A DNA stretch of 20,354 nucleotides from Lachnospiraceae bacterium UBA1759 (GCA_002315555.1 DCHF01000005.1:422-20775); one strand, 5' to 3'. Counted from the first letter of the stretch, positions 1-7,574 are shown. A program made the numbers and translations. Notes: generated by a model from the letters alone, not told the origin.

Positions 1-1
1 G

Positions 2-241
2 GCGGGCGTGCTGATGTGGATCTCCAAGGAAGGCGCACTGGACAGTCTTTCCTGGGGCGCAAAGAAATTCACCGGAGCCATCGCGCCAAAGAGCGGTGAA
101 AAGGAAGAGACCTATCTTGAATACGTGGAAAAGCGCCGCGCGGAACGGTTGAAGGGCTTCGGTTTCCTGCTCATCACAGGCGCTGTCATGCTCCTGATCT
201 CACTTCTGTTCCTGTTCTTATTTTATAAATTCGGAGGCTGA
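2..241 (+). CDS. DUF3899-like small membrane protein, 3' end only
   Basis: The frame is open to the left edge of the window, so only the C-terminal 79 or so residues are seen and the true start lies outside. The visible part begins with a short hydrophobic stretch and a W-I-S-K-E-G-A-L-D-S-L-S-W-G-like segment. A charged linker with K/R/E-rich helix follows (YLEYVEKRRAERLKG), then a strongly hydrophobic segment of about 22 residues (FLLITGAVMLLISLLFLFLF) and a short tail. This order (membrane segment, S-x-G-x-x-D-x-L-x-x-G motif, basic YxxYxxKK helix, terminal membrane segment) fits what I remember of DUF3899, a family of small two-to-three-helix membrane proteins of unknown function common in Bacillota. 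Its stop codon lies two bases before the fucosidase start, and the GGAGG of the next gene sits inside its last codons, so the two are probably co-transcribed. No function can be assigned. Confidence 0.65.
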   Translation, partial: AGVLMWISKEGALDSLSWGAKKFTGAIAPKSGEKEETYLEYVEKRRAERLKGFGFLLITGAVMLLISLLFLFLFYKFGG

Positions 242-243
242 CC

Positions 244-2136
244 ATGAACCGTACCTGCATCGCATTTGACCCCCGTGACACCCTCGATACCCGTTTCATG
301 AAAGCGGCACAGGTCGTCCCCTCTCCCGAACAGTTGAAATGGCTGGATAAGGAAATGACGGCCTTTCTGCATTTTGGTCCGAACACCTTCACCGGTCGCC
401 AGTGGGGAACCGGAAAAGAGACTGCAAATGATTTTGCGCCGACCGCGCTTGATCCCGCGCAGTGGGTCCGGGTCTGTAAGGAGGCCGGACTGAAGCACAT
501 CATCTGTACCCTGAAGCACCATGACGGTTTCTGCCTCTGGGATACCGAAACCACGGACTTTAATGTCATGAACAGTCCCTGTCCGGTCGATGTCGCAAAG
601 GCGATCAGCGATGCCTGCCGCGCGGAGGGCATCGGTTTCGGCGTCTATCTTTCCCCGTGGGACATGCACCAGCGCGAGGCCGGGCTGTGGAACACCGAAG
701 CTTATAATGATTACTTTCTGAAGCAGCTCGAAGAACTGCTTACGAAATACGGCGACGTGGAAGAGGTCTGGTTTGACGGCGCATGCGGGGACTATAAGAT
801 CTGGCAGCAGATCCCGTGCTATAAGCCGGAGACCTGGTATGCGATGATCCATCGGCTGGCGCCGAACGCCGTGTACCGCATGTACGACCCGTATTTCTTT
901 GCTTCTGAGGAGGAATGGCAGAAGATCTGCGCCGGGGAGAAGGAGGTATCCTGGGATAAGAAAGCCGTCCGGTGGGTCGGCAACGAGGAAGGCCGCAGCC
1001 GCCGGAACGAGTGGAGCGTACAGCCGGTGTTCTCCCGTGTGATCGCAGAAAGCGCAACCTATCCGGACCTCGGCGAGGACCGTTACTATGAAAATGCCGC
1101 AGGTGCATTCTTCTATCCGCTCGAGGTCAATACCACGCTGCTCAACCAGTGGTTCCACCATCCGGTCACTTCTCGCGTGAAGAGCCTGTCGCAGCTTATT
1201 GAGACCTACGAGCAATCGGTCGGAAACGGCGGTACTCTGCTGCTCAATCTGAGCCCGGACAAGACCGGCCGGATCCCGGAGGATCAGATCGCACGCCTGC
1301 GGGAATTCCGCACCTGGATCGATGGTACCTTTAGCACCGATTTCCTTGCGGGCGCTGCTATGGAAAAAAGCACTTCCGATGCGCAGACGACCGTATTCAC
1401 CTACACTCTGCCCGCGCCGGTACCATTTGACCGCGTCCTTCTGAAAGAGAACATTGCCAACGGCCAGCATATCCGCGAATGGAGCTTCGAAGTGTTTGAA
1501 GACGGCATATGGCGAGAACTCGTCCATAAGGGTGCGATCGGCCACTGTATGATCGAAAGCTTTCCGGAAGTCACAACAGACCGGGTGCGGCTCCGCATCC
1601 TGCGTTCCTACGGTTCCCCGGAGATCACGGCCATTCAGCTGTTCCGAAGTATGAGCTTAAGCAATTTTTCCGCAGAGGACAATATGGTCCCGTTTATCAA
1701 AGACCTTACGCCGATGCCCGCACCGGGTTCTTCCGGAATCCACTTTGGCCTTTGCGCCAAGGGCCGGCAGAACGCACTTTCCATGGCGGAACCGGGCTTT
1801 GTTCCGGAGCAGTCCGGTAAGCTTTCCTCCCTCTCCTTAACGGAACTGCCGCTTGAAAAGGACTATTCGGTACGCTTCGCCGGTACGCTGGAGGCCAAAG
1901 AGGACGGCATCTTCCGCGTGGAGCTCACGAGCGCTGACGGAAGCGCGCTCTTCATCGGCAACCGCCTCTGCATCCTGAACGACGAACCGCACGAAGCCCG
2001 CACAGAAGCCTGCGACCTTATGCTGAAGAAGGGCTTCTATCCGTTCACCCTCCTGTATACCTGCTTCCGGAATCCGGCCGAACTCACTCCGGAGCTGGAT
2101 AAGGACCGGGAATGGAAACGACTGACGATCCTGTAA
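244..2136 (+). CDS. alpha-L-fucosidase, glycoside hydrolase family 29
   Basis: A 630-residue retaining exo-fucosidase that would release terminal L-fucose from glycans. The start is supported by GGAGG at 232-236. The GH29 barrel covers about residues 25-350: FLHFGPNTFTG (H43), the substrate-pocket KHHDGF (H92, H93), and VWFDGACGD, in which D178 aligns with the GH29 nucleophile. NGGTLLLNLSPDKTGRIP near residues 330-345 is the usual end of the catalytic domain. Residues about 365-470 look like a discoidin/F5-8C-type beta-sandwich. Residues about 535-630 (SADGSALFIGNRLCI, then KKGFYPFTLLY) resemble a PA14/chitobiase-type module. There is no signal peptide, so it should act on imported oligosaccharides in the cytoplasm. 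The architecture suggests the GH29-B type, which prefers branched alpha-1,3/1,4-linked fucose, but this is inference. No transporter or fucose-catabolic gene is next to it here. Confidence 0.9.
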   Translation: MNRTCIAFDPRDTLDTRFMKAAQVVPSPEQLKWLDKEMTAFLHFGPNTFTGRQWGTGKETANDFAPTALDPAQWVRVCKEAGLKHIICTLKHHDGFCLWDTETTDFNVMNSPCPVDVAKAISDACRAEGIGFGVYLSPWDMHQREAGLWNTEAYNDYFLKQLEELLTKYGDVEEVWFDGACGDYKIWQQIPCYKPETWYAMIHRLAPNAVYRMYDPYFFASEEEWQKICAGEKEVSWDKKAVRWVGNEEGRSRRNEWSVQPVFSRVIAESATYPDLGEDRYYENAAGAFFYPLEVNTTLLNQWFHHPVTSRVKSLSQLIETYEQSVGNGGTLLLNLSPDKTGRIPEDQIARLREFRTWIDGTFSTDFLAGAAMEKSTSDAQTTVFTYTLPAPVPFDRVLLKENIANGQHIREWSFEVFEDGIWRELVHKGAIGHCMIESFPEVTTDRVRLRILRSYGSPEITAIQLFRSMSLSNFSAEDNMVPFIKDLTPMPAPGSSGIHFGLCAKGRQNALSMAEPGFVPEQSGKLSSLSLTELPLEKDYSVRFAGTLEAKEDGIFRVELTSADGSALFIGNRLCILNDEPHEARTEACDLMLKKGFYPFTLLYTCFRNPAELTPELDKDREWKRLTIL

Positions 2137-2144
2137 AAAGACAA

Positions 2145-2228
2145 AAAGAGACCGTATCCATAGTGATATGCCCGTCTTTACCGGTAATCGGTTAAAGGCT
2201 TTTATCACGGATACGGTCTTTTATTTTC
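2145..2228. terminator. bidirectional terminator, compound hairpin
   Basis: This element separates the convergent fucosidase and niaR genes. Outer arms GACCGTATCC (2150-2159) and GGATACGGTC (2209-2218) pair perfectly. A second block, GTGATA (2163-2168) with TATCAC (2203-2208), pairs after a three-base bulge. Inside the loop, CTTTACCG pairs with CGGTTAAAG with one bulged base. A-rich sequence precedes the left arm and TTTTATTTT follows the right arm, so either strand would carry a U-tract. The nested stem is unusually long for a plain terminator. Confidence 0.8.
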
Positions 2229-2738
2229 TTATAACAGAATACCTTTTTCCTTCAGTTCCTTCACCACGCGTTCATACGCCTCCTCATCCGGACAGGCGAT
2301 GGTATGCAGATGGATCCCGTCCGTCAGTAAACTGAGCGGAATGGCCGCTGCGGCTTCGCAGCGCTTTATAAAACTCTGCACACTGTAGCGGTTGGACAGC
2401 TGAAGCATACCGGCGATCTCGCCGTAAATGGGATGCTCCACGATGACATCGACCACAGTACAGCCCATGTCGACGATCGTATTCAGCTCCTCTTCCATGC
2501 CGCTGCGATCATGCTGGCAGGCGATCCGCCGCAGGATCACGCCCTGCTCGTTTCCGCCCATGACATAACCGCGAGGGGTGGCGGTAATATCGGCGCCTTC
2601 CGCACGCAGAATGGCGATATCACCGACAATGATCTGCCGGCTCACCGAAAAGCGACTCGCGAGCGCGGACGCGCTGATGGCTGATTTTTCCGATTTGATG
2701 GCCGCAAGGACCGCGGCTCTTCTCTCTTCCGTCTGCAT
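2229..2738 (-). CDS. niaR: niacin-responsive transcriptional repressor NiaR (HTH + 3H domain)
   Basis: A 169-residue repressor of NAD-precursor genes that uses nicotinic acid as co-repressor. The start at 2738 was chosen because GGAGG lies at the right distance; a longer frame nine codons upstream lacks this. Residues about 5-60 form a winged HTH of the HTH_11 type (SASALASRFSVSRQIIVGDI, then RGYVM). Residues about 70-169 form the 3H domain. H76, E84, H143 and H145 have the spacing of the metal ligands reported for the Thermotoga NiaR protein TM1602 (H79, E87, H144, H146), and H102 is the further conserved histidine (EHPIYGEI). It lies 51 bp behind the EIIC-like gene on the same strand. With the palindromic operator at 3912-3939 this suggests autoregulation together with that membrane protein. 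No nad biosynthesis gene is adjacent. Confidence 0.92.
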   Translation of the reverse strand: MQTEERRAAVLAAIKSEKSAISASALASRFSVSRQIIVGDIAILRAEGADITATPRGYVMGGNEQGVILRRIACQHDRSGMEEELNTIVDMGCTVVDVIVEHPIYGEIAGMLQLSNRYSVQSFIKRCEAAAAIPLSLLTDGIHLHTIACPDEEAYERVVKELKEKGILL

Positions 2739-2789
2739 AATTCCTCCGGGAACTGTAAGTATCACATGGATACTATACGATTCTTTGGT

Positions 2790-3866
2790 TTATTTCGCAA
2801 GCGTCATATCACCGTCTTTTACCCAGCCCAGCTTCTTGAGGAGCATGTTGATCAGCGGACAGAGAACCGCCGGAAAAACAAAGCAGATCAGGATCAGACC
2901 CAGCCATTCCTTTGCACCGGGGGTGATTGCGACCGCGCCCTTTTCAATGGCAGCCTCTGACGGAGAAAGCCAGCCGGTCCAGATACCGATCTGACCGCAA
3001 AGGCCGCAGGTACCCATACCGGAATTGATGGGCGCGCCATTCATCTGAAGTTTGAACAGGCAGGTGGCGATGGGGCCGGTGATCGCACTGGTCACGATCG
3101 GCGCGATCCAGATGCGCGGATTCTTCACGATGTTGCCCATCTGAAGCATACTGGTACCCAGGCCCTGGGAAACCAGGCCGCCCCATTTGTTTTCTTTGAA
3201 GCTCATGACCGCAAAGCCGACCATCTGCGCGCAGCACCCTGCGACCGCGGCACCGCCGGCCAGGCCGGTCAGGCCGAGCACGGAACAAATCGCCGCACTG
3301 GAAATGGGCAGCGTCAGAGCAATGCCGACAAGGACACTGACCGCGATACCCATCAGGAAGGGCTGAAGCTTGGTCGCGGTATCGATCAGAAGACCGAATG
3401 CGCTTGCCGCCTTGCCGATGGGCGGAGCGATGAGCTTTGCAAGAAGTACGCCGATCAGGATCGTGACGGCGGGAGTGACGAGGATATCGACCTTGGTCTC
3501 TTTGGAGACAGCCTTACCGAATTCCGCGGCAATGATCGCAATGAACAGGACCGCGAGCGGGCCGCCGGCACCGCCCTCCGCGTTTGCCGCCCAGCCGACG
3601 GCGACCAGACTGAACAGGACCATCGGGTCCGCCTTCAGCGCATAGCCGATGGCAACGGCCATTGCCGGGCCGGCCACAGCCATCGCATAGGAACCGACGT
3701 CTGTCAGGATCTGCCAGTTCAGCTGCAGGCCGAGTGTTTTAATGATAGTACCGATCAAAAGGGAACAGAACAATCCCTGCGCCATGGCGCCGAGTGCATC
3801 GACAAAATAGCGTTTGGCGGAGATCTCAATGTTCTTCCGCTTCATAAATGCTTTTACTTTTTCCAT
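2790..3866 (-). CDS. PfoR/PTS EIIC-like membrane protein, probably NiaR-regulated
   Basis: A 358-residue polytopic membrane protein with about nine or ten hydrophobic segments, starting MEKVKAFMKRKNIEISAKRY after a GGGGAG ribosome binding site. It matches my recollection of the PTS_EIIC_2 / PfoR group (COG3641; named for a putative perfringolysin O regulator in Clostridium perfringens). Family-like features are the N-terminal KRYFVDALGAMAQGLFCSLL and the C-terminal glycine-rich NSGMGTCGLCGQIGIWTGW. There is no EIIA or EIIB domain and no phosphorylatable PTS partner nearby, so phosphotransfer is unlikely and a secondary carrier role is possible. It is first in a two-gene unit with niaR and its promoter overlaps an apparent NiaR operator. 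The likely cargo is therefore niacin or a related NAD precursor. That substrate is inference from regulation, not from sequence motifs. Confidence 0.75.
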   Translation of the reverse strand: MEKVKAFMKRKNIEISAKRYFVDALGAMAQGLFCSLLIGTIIKTLGLQLNWQILTDVGSYAMAVAGPAMAVAIGYALKADPMVLFSLVAVGWAANAEGGAGGPLAVLFIAIIAAEFGKAVSKETKVDILVTPAVTILIGVLLAKLIAPPIGKAASAFGLLIDTATKLQPFLMGIAVSVLVGIALTLPISSAAICSVLGLTGLAGGAAVAGCCAQMVGFAVMSFKENKWGGLVSQGLGTSMLQMGNIVKNPRIWIAPIVTSAITGPIATCLFKLQMNGAPINSGMGTCGLCGQIGIWTGWLSPSEAAIEKGAVAITPGAKEWLGLILICFVFPAVLCPLINMLLKKLGWVKDGDMTLAK

Positions 3867-3910
3867 AATCTTCTCCCCGGAAAATGGTTTTACGGTCGTT
3901 TTCGACCGGT

Positions 3911-3938
3911 ATTATACAGGTGTCTTGACACCTGTATA
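3911..3938 (-). promoter_or_regulatory. sigma-A-type promoter of the EIIC-niaR unit
   Basis: On the minus strand a perfect TATAAT -10 box lies at 3916-3911, with a weak -35 (TATACA, 3938-3933) 16 bases upstream. The spacer and the -35 box are entirely inside the palindrome, so repressor binding would block polymerase. The start of transcription would be near 3904, giving a leader of about 38 bases. Confidence 0.65.
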
Positions 3939-3939
3939 A
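3912..3939. promoter_or_regulatory. palindromic operator, probable NiaR site
   Basis: TTATACAGGTGTC and GACACCTGTATAA are perfect 13-base inverted arms around a two-base TT centre. The AGGTGTC-N2-GACACCT core is what I recall for NiaR (YrxA) operators in Bacillota. It lies 46 bp upstream of the EIIC-like gene, whose partner gene encodes NiaR. Binding would cover both promoter boxes. Confidence 0.8.
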
Positions 3940-3972
3940 ACATTATCACGGAAAGACGGAAAAGTCAAATCC

Positions 3973-4845
3973 TTATCCTCTCTTCAGTGGCAGCAGCTCG
4001 CTTAACGCAACGTTGATGTACTTATCCCACATTTCGTAATTATGATCATAGCCTTCCGCAAGTATATACTCCACGTCGTAATCCAGTTCCTTCAGGATTC
4101 GGACATCGTCCTCCACGCGGGCACGGATGAATTCCTCGCTGCCGCAGATGATGTGGAACTTGCTGAGCGTTTCTCCGCTCGCCTTCTTTTCCTTTGCGAC
4201 CGCATAGAGATCACGCGGGGATCCGGGGAGCTCATCGGCCGGGCCGAAGGATGAATTGTAGATCGGCATGAAATTCATAAAATGACCGCTCTTCAGCTCA
4301 CGGACCAGCGTATCCGTGGCAAGGGTCATACCGATACCACCGGAGATGTCCACGCAGGCCGCAAACTTGTCCGGATGCAGGATCGCCGTGCCGAGTGCCA
4401 CATTGGCGCCCATCGCATATCCGACGATGAAATTGTCCTCCCGCGCCGGCGACGACGCAAACAGCGACTGCACGACGACCGGAAGCTCTTCCGCAAGGAA
4501 GCTCTGATATTTTTTGCCATACATCGCATCCACACCGAAGCTGTTCGTGATGTTCGGTGTGACCAGCATGACGTTGTTTTCCTGCGCATAGCGCTCCGCG
4601 TTGGTGTAACGGTAGGTGAGGGTGTCATCGTCTCCGCCTCCGTGGATCAGATACACCGTCTGAAACTTCATACCGGGCTCGTAGACCGGTTTTTTGGGCT
4701 GCTTAAAGTCGGAGCTCTCCTCGTGGATCCCCTTCTTTTCCCGCTCGGGATCATAAAACGAATACCGGTCCGTCGGATAGACGATCGTAATGTCCACATA
4801 ATGGCCCAGCATCTGGCTTCTGTAGTTAAACCGCAAGATTCCCAT
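3973..4845 (-). CDS. esterase-D-family alpha/beta hydrolase lacking the nucleophile serine
   Basis: A 290-residue protein of the esterase D (PF00756) alpha/beta-hydrolase type. The start at 4845 is chosen for the GGGAGGAG directly upstream; a longer frame exists but lacks such a site. The N-terminal strand region (MGILRFNYRSQMLGHYVDITI) and KFQTVYLIHGGGDDD, the oxyanion-hole region, are typical. At the nucleophile elbow the usual G-x-S-M-G reads G-Y-A-M-G with A144 (codon GCG at 4416-4414), so the catalytic serine is missing. The acid-position motif CGSEEF and the terminal histidine motif DHNYEMWDKY are retained. There is no signal peptide. It follows the serine hydrolase gene by 13 bases and probably shares its mRNA. 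It may be a pseudoenzyme or binding protein, or use another residue. Family assignment is firm; function is unknown. Confidence 0.8.
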   Translation of the reverse strand: MGILRFNYRSQMLGHYVDITIVYPTDRYSFYDPEREKKGIHEESSDFKQPKKPVYEPGMKFQTVYLIHGGGDDDTLTYRYTNAERYAQENNVMLVTPNITNSFGVDAMYGKKYQSFLAEELPVVVQSLFASSPAREDNFIVGYAMGANVALGTAILHPDKFAACVDISGGIGMTLATDTLVRELKSGHFMNFMPIYNSSFGPADELPGSPRDLYAVAKEKKASGETLSKFHIICGSEEFIRARVEDDVRILKELDYDVEYILAEGYDHNYEMWDKYINVALSELLPLKRG

Positions 4846-4858
4846 GGTGCTCCTCCCG

Positions 4859-6031
4859 TCAGTCTTCCAGTGCGGCGTACACCGCTGCACGCACTCTCAT
4901 ATGATGATACAGTTCCTCGTTCGGCATCAGGTTATGCATGTAGACGATGGAGGTTCCGGTCACGGGATCCGCCTCCGCCCAGGTGCCGAAGCCGCCGGTC
5001 CAGCCAAACGCGCCGAGGTGGCCGTTGTGGTTGCCGACGCCCTGATCCATCAGCGTACGGAAGCCGAAGCCGTAACCGTAGCCGGCCAGATAATCGTTCT
5101 TGAAATCGGCGAGCTGTGCCTCGTTCAGGACATTGGAGCTCAGCATGCGGACCGTGCCCGGGGACAGGAGCCGCTTGCCCTTGTAGGTTCCGCCGTTTGC
5201 CAGCATCTGCAGGAAGACCGCAAAATCGGCGGCGGAGGCATTCAGGTTGGCACGCGCGCCCATCGGCCAGGTCTCGCGGCGGATGTTGACATCCATGGCA
5301 TCGGAAATATCCGTAAGGCTGCCATCTCTCTTCGCATAGCAGCGGACAAAATCGGCGGCGTTGTCATCCGTCATATACGTGCAGGTCTTTTCAAGCCCCA
5401 GCGGCTCGATGATCCGCTCCGTGAAATTCTCACGGACCGTCTTTCCGGTCAGTTCCTCCAGGATCGCGCCGGTGATCTCGCTGCCAAAGCCGTACAGCCA
5501 GCGGGTGCCCGGGTCAAACATGACCGGGACCGATGCCATTCCGCGCACTTCCTCGCGCAGCGTGGGCTGACCGTTCTTTAAAAGCTCCGCCATCACATTG
5601 CTCATACCGATCTCCGTAGGCGTCTTCGCGTTCGGATTCGGCGCCATCATGTACGGAAGACCGCAGGCCATCGTGACCGCATCCTTGACGGTGATGGGAC
5701 GTGCGACCGGCACATAGTCAAGCGTACCGTTCGGATTGCGGACCCACTTTACCGTGTTCTTCCACTCCGGCAGATAATCGCTGATGGGATCGGTAAACAG
5801 GAACCGGCCCTCCTCGTACAGCATGCCCATAATCGCATAGGTGAACAGCTTGGTCGTGGAGGCCTGACGGAAAATGGTATTCCGGTCCACAGCCTCTTTT
5901 GTCCGGAGATCCTTGACACCGGCATAGGATTCATGAAGGATCTCATCGCCGCGCATGACGGCAAGTGCGCAACCGGGAACCGTTGTCTCGGAGAAATGCT
6001 GCATAAGTGCATCCACTTTTGAAAAGTTCAT
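4859..6031 (-). CDS. beta-lactamase-fold serine hydrolase (class C / EstB-like)
   Basis: A 390-residue penicillin-binding-protein-like hydrolase (Pfam Beta-lactamase). AGGAGG stands six bases before the ATG. S58-T-T-K61 is the S-x-x-K motif with the nucleophile serine and lysine base. Y180 in RWLYGFGSEITG occupies the place of the Y-x-N tyrosine. GAFGWTGGFGTW near residue 340 replaces the K-T-G motif by the W-G-G type seen in EstB-like esterases. That pattern favours carboxylesterase or amidase activity over beta-lactam resistance. There is no signal peptide, so it is cytosolic. It is the first gene of a probable two-gene unit with the serine-less esterase 13 bases downstream. The natural substrate cannot be told from sequence. 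Confidence 0.88.
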   Translation of the reverse strand: MNFSKVDALMQHFSETTVPGCALAVMRGDEILHESYAGVKDLRTKEAVDRNTIFRQASTTKLFTYAIMGMLYEEGRFLFTDPISDYLPEWKNTVKWVRNPNGTLDYVPVARPITVKDAVTMACGLPYMMAPNPNAKTPTEIGMSNVMAELLKNGQPTLREEVRGMASVPVMFDPGTRWLYGFGSEITGAILEELTGKTVRENFTERIIEPLGLEKTCTYMTDDNAADFVRCYAKRDGSLTDISDAMDVNIRRETWPMGARANLNASAADFAVFLQMLANGGTYKGKRLLSPGTVRMLSSNVLNEAQLADFKNDYLAGYGYGFGFRTLMDQGVGNHNGHLGAFGWTGGFGTWAEADPVTGTSIVYMHNLMPNEELYHHMRVRAAVYAALED

Positions 6032-6074
6032 ATCGACCTCCTGTTTATGATGTTAAAACTCTGTCCGGGCATTT

Positions 6075-6087
6075 CCCCGGGGGTAAA
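6075..6087. repeat. 13-base word CCCCGGGGGTAAA, copy 1
   Basis: CCCCGGGGGTAAA on the plus strand, one base beyond the coaX stop codon. An identical copy occurs at 13445-13457, also just beyond a stop codon (pepF) and in the same orientation. On the minus strand the core CCCCGGGG is flanked by ATTT and AAAT and could fold weakly. Only two copies are seen here, so this may be coincidence. Confidence 0.4.
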
Positions 6088-6088
6088 A

Positions 6089-6856
6089 TCAGTCTTCCGT
6101 ATTTCTGCGATAAATAATATACAGACCCTTGAGCGTCAGTTCACGGTCATAAAGCACGGTCCGGCGGCAATGCCCGATGATGCTCTCCGCCGCTCCGCCC
6201 GTCGCGACCGCGGTCACGTCAAATCCGGTCTCTTCCTCGATCCGATCCAGAATACCATCAATGCACGCGGCTTCGCCGAACACGACGCCGCTCTTCATGC
6301 TGTCCACAGTATTTCTTCCGACGACCTTCCGCGGCGCTTCAACACTGATGCCCGGAAGCTGCGCGGTCGAGGAGGCGAGCGCATCGAGAGAGGTCCGTAC
6401 GCCCGGCATGATCACGGTTCCGATGAAGCGGCTGCTCCGGTCGATCACACTGAAGGTCGTCGCCGTACCCATGTCGACGATGACGAGCGGCGCACCGTAA
6501 TACTTCAGGCCCGCTACCGCGCTGACGATCATATCGGCACCGACCTGTGCCGGATTATCCGTCACGATATTCAGTCCGGTCTTCACACCGGGGCCCACAA
6601 GAAGCACCGTCTTCCCGGTCAGCTTTTCCACCGCCGCCCGGACGATGCCCGTCTCCTTCGGCACCACGGATGCAATGATCGCGCCTTCCACCTCCGACAC
6701 CTCTTTGCCGTACAGATTCAGCAGCGCACCAAGCGCCATGACATACTCCAGTTCCGTGTGATTCCCCGTGGTCAGCCGCTCGGAAAACAGCACGCGGTCT
6801 TCCTCCACGCCGCCCGCCACGATGTGCGAATTACCGATATCAATTGCCAGGATCAT
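6089..6856 (-). CDS. coaX: type III pantothenate kinase CoaX
   Basis: A 255-residue ASKHA-fold kinase that phosphorylates pantothenate with ATP, the first step of coenzyme A synthesis, in the cytoplasm. Type III enzymes typically need a monovalent cation and are not feedback-inhibited by CoA. MILAIDIGNSHIVAGG is the N-terminal phosphate-binding motif (D6, N9). G107-A-D109 holds the catalytic aspartate, although the usual GADR is GADM here. VIVDMGTATTFSVID (D128) is the second metal/phosphate motif, and ATGGAAESI near residue 220 closes the fold. The start at 6856 was chosen for GGAGG upstream and the canonical N-terminus; the frame continues further upstream inside trmD without meaning. The gene overlaps the end of trmD by 17 bases, with its ribosome binding site within trmD, so translation is probably coupled. 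Confidence 0.95.
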   Translation of the reverse strand: MILAIDIGNSHIVAGGVEEDRVLFSERLTTGNHTELEYVMALGALLNLYGKEVSEVEGAIIASVVPKETGIVRAAVEKLTGKTVLLVGPGVKTGLNIVTDNPAQVGADMIVSAVAGLKYYGAPLVIVDMGTATTFSVIDRSSRFIGTVIMPGVRTSLDALASSTAQLPGISVEAPRKVVGRNTVDSMKSGVVFGEAACIDGILDRIEEETGFDVTAVATGGAAESIIGHCRRTVLYDRELTLKGLYIIYRRNTED

Positions 6857-7574
6857 AACTACCTCCTTGCGCTTCTTTGTATTTCCCGTAAAGGTCCGGG
6901 CGGCGCGTCTTTGTCCGTTCCAGACTCTGTTCCTTCCGCCATTCGTCGATCTTTTGGTGATTACCGGAAAGCAGCACCTCCGGCACCTTCCGGCCTTCCC
7001 AGTCCTCCGGGCGCGTGTACTGCGGATACTCCAAAAGGCCGTCCCAGTAGCTTTCATTCTCATAGCCCTCGGGCGATGCCAGCACCCCGGGCTGCAGCCG
7101 GAGCACACTGTCCGCAACGACCAGTGCCGCAAGCTCGCCGCCGGTCAGCACATAATCGCCGATGCTGATCTCCTCATCGGCCATGTCCTCGATCACCCGC
7201 TCGTCAATGCCCTCGTAGTGTCCGCAAACCAGCAGCAGACTGTCATACGCCGCCAAACGCTTGGCGTCCTCCTCGGTATAGGTCTTCCCCGCCGCGGTCA
7301 GAAACACGATGTGCGGACGCGGGCGCCCCTGCGCTTCGTTCTCCCGTATCACCTGAAGACAGCAATCCTTCACGGGCTGCGCGTACAGGACCTTCCCCGG
7401 CCCGCCGCCGTACGGATAATCATCCGTCTGCTTCTGCCGGTTCAGCGTGTAATCGCGGATCTGGTGACAATGGGTCTCCACTGCGCCTTTTTTCTCCGCT
7501 CTTCCAATGATGCTTTCCCGGAGCACACGTTCGCACATGTCCGGAAAAAGCGTTGCAATATCGATGCGCATCAT
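6840..7574 (-). CDS. trmD: tRNA (guanine(37)-N1)-methyltransferase TrmD
   Basis: A 244-residue SPOUT methyltransferase that makes m1G37 in tRNAs and prevents +1 frameshifting; family members are homodimers with a trefoil-knot AdoMet site. MRIDIATLFPDM is the typical N-terminus. DDYPYGGGPGKVL (residues 51-63), VCGHYEGIDERV (116-127) and EISIGDYVLTGGELAA (135-150) are the family signatures, followed by LLEYPQYTRPEDW and PEVLLSGNHQKIDEWR. R159 matches the conserved SVxR arginine. The residue aligning with E. coli catalytic D169 is E174. Two tandem Met codons could start it; the first forms an ATGA overlap with pxpA, and the second gives the more usual N-terminus. It is not in the common rpsP-rimM-trmD-rplS operon; its neighbours are oxoprolinase genes and coaX. 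A second trmD elsewhere in the genome cannot be excluded. Confidence 0.95.
   Translation of the reverse strand: MMRIDIATLFPDMCERVLRESIIGRAEKKGAVETHCHQIRDYTLNRQKQTDDYPYGGGPGKVLYAQPVKDCCLQVIRENEAQGRPRPHIVFLTAAGKTYTEEDAKRLAAYDSLLLVCGHYEGIDERVIEDMADEEISIGDYVLTGGELAALVVADSVLRLQPGVLASPEGYENESYWDGLLEYPQYTRPEDWEGRKVPEVLLSGNHQKIDEWRKEQSLERTKTRRPDLYGKYKEAQGGSYDPGN

Noticed and set aside
223..1545. Long minus-strand open frame of 440 codons opposite the fucosidase
   Set aside because: It is fully antisense to a clear GH29 gene, has no family features, and such frames are common opposite G/C-ending codons.
2790..3866. Complete sugar PTS permease
   Set aside because: No EIIA, EIIB or HPr-linked domain in the gene or beside it; regulation points to NAD precursors.
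4859..6031. Possible beta-lactam resistance gene
   Set aside because: No signal peptide, and the K-T-G motif is replaced by a W-G-G-type motif, as in EstB-like esterases.
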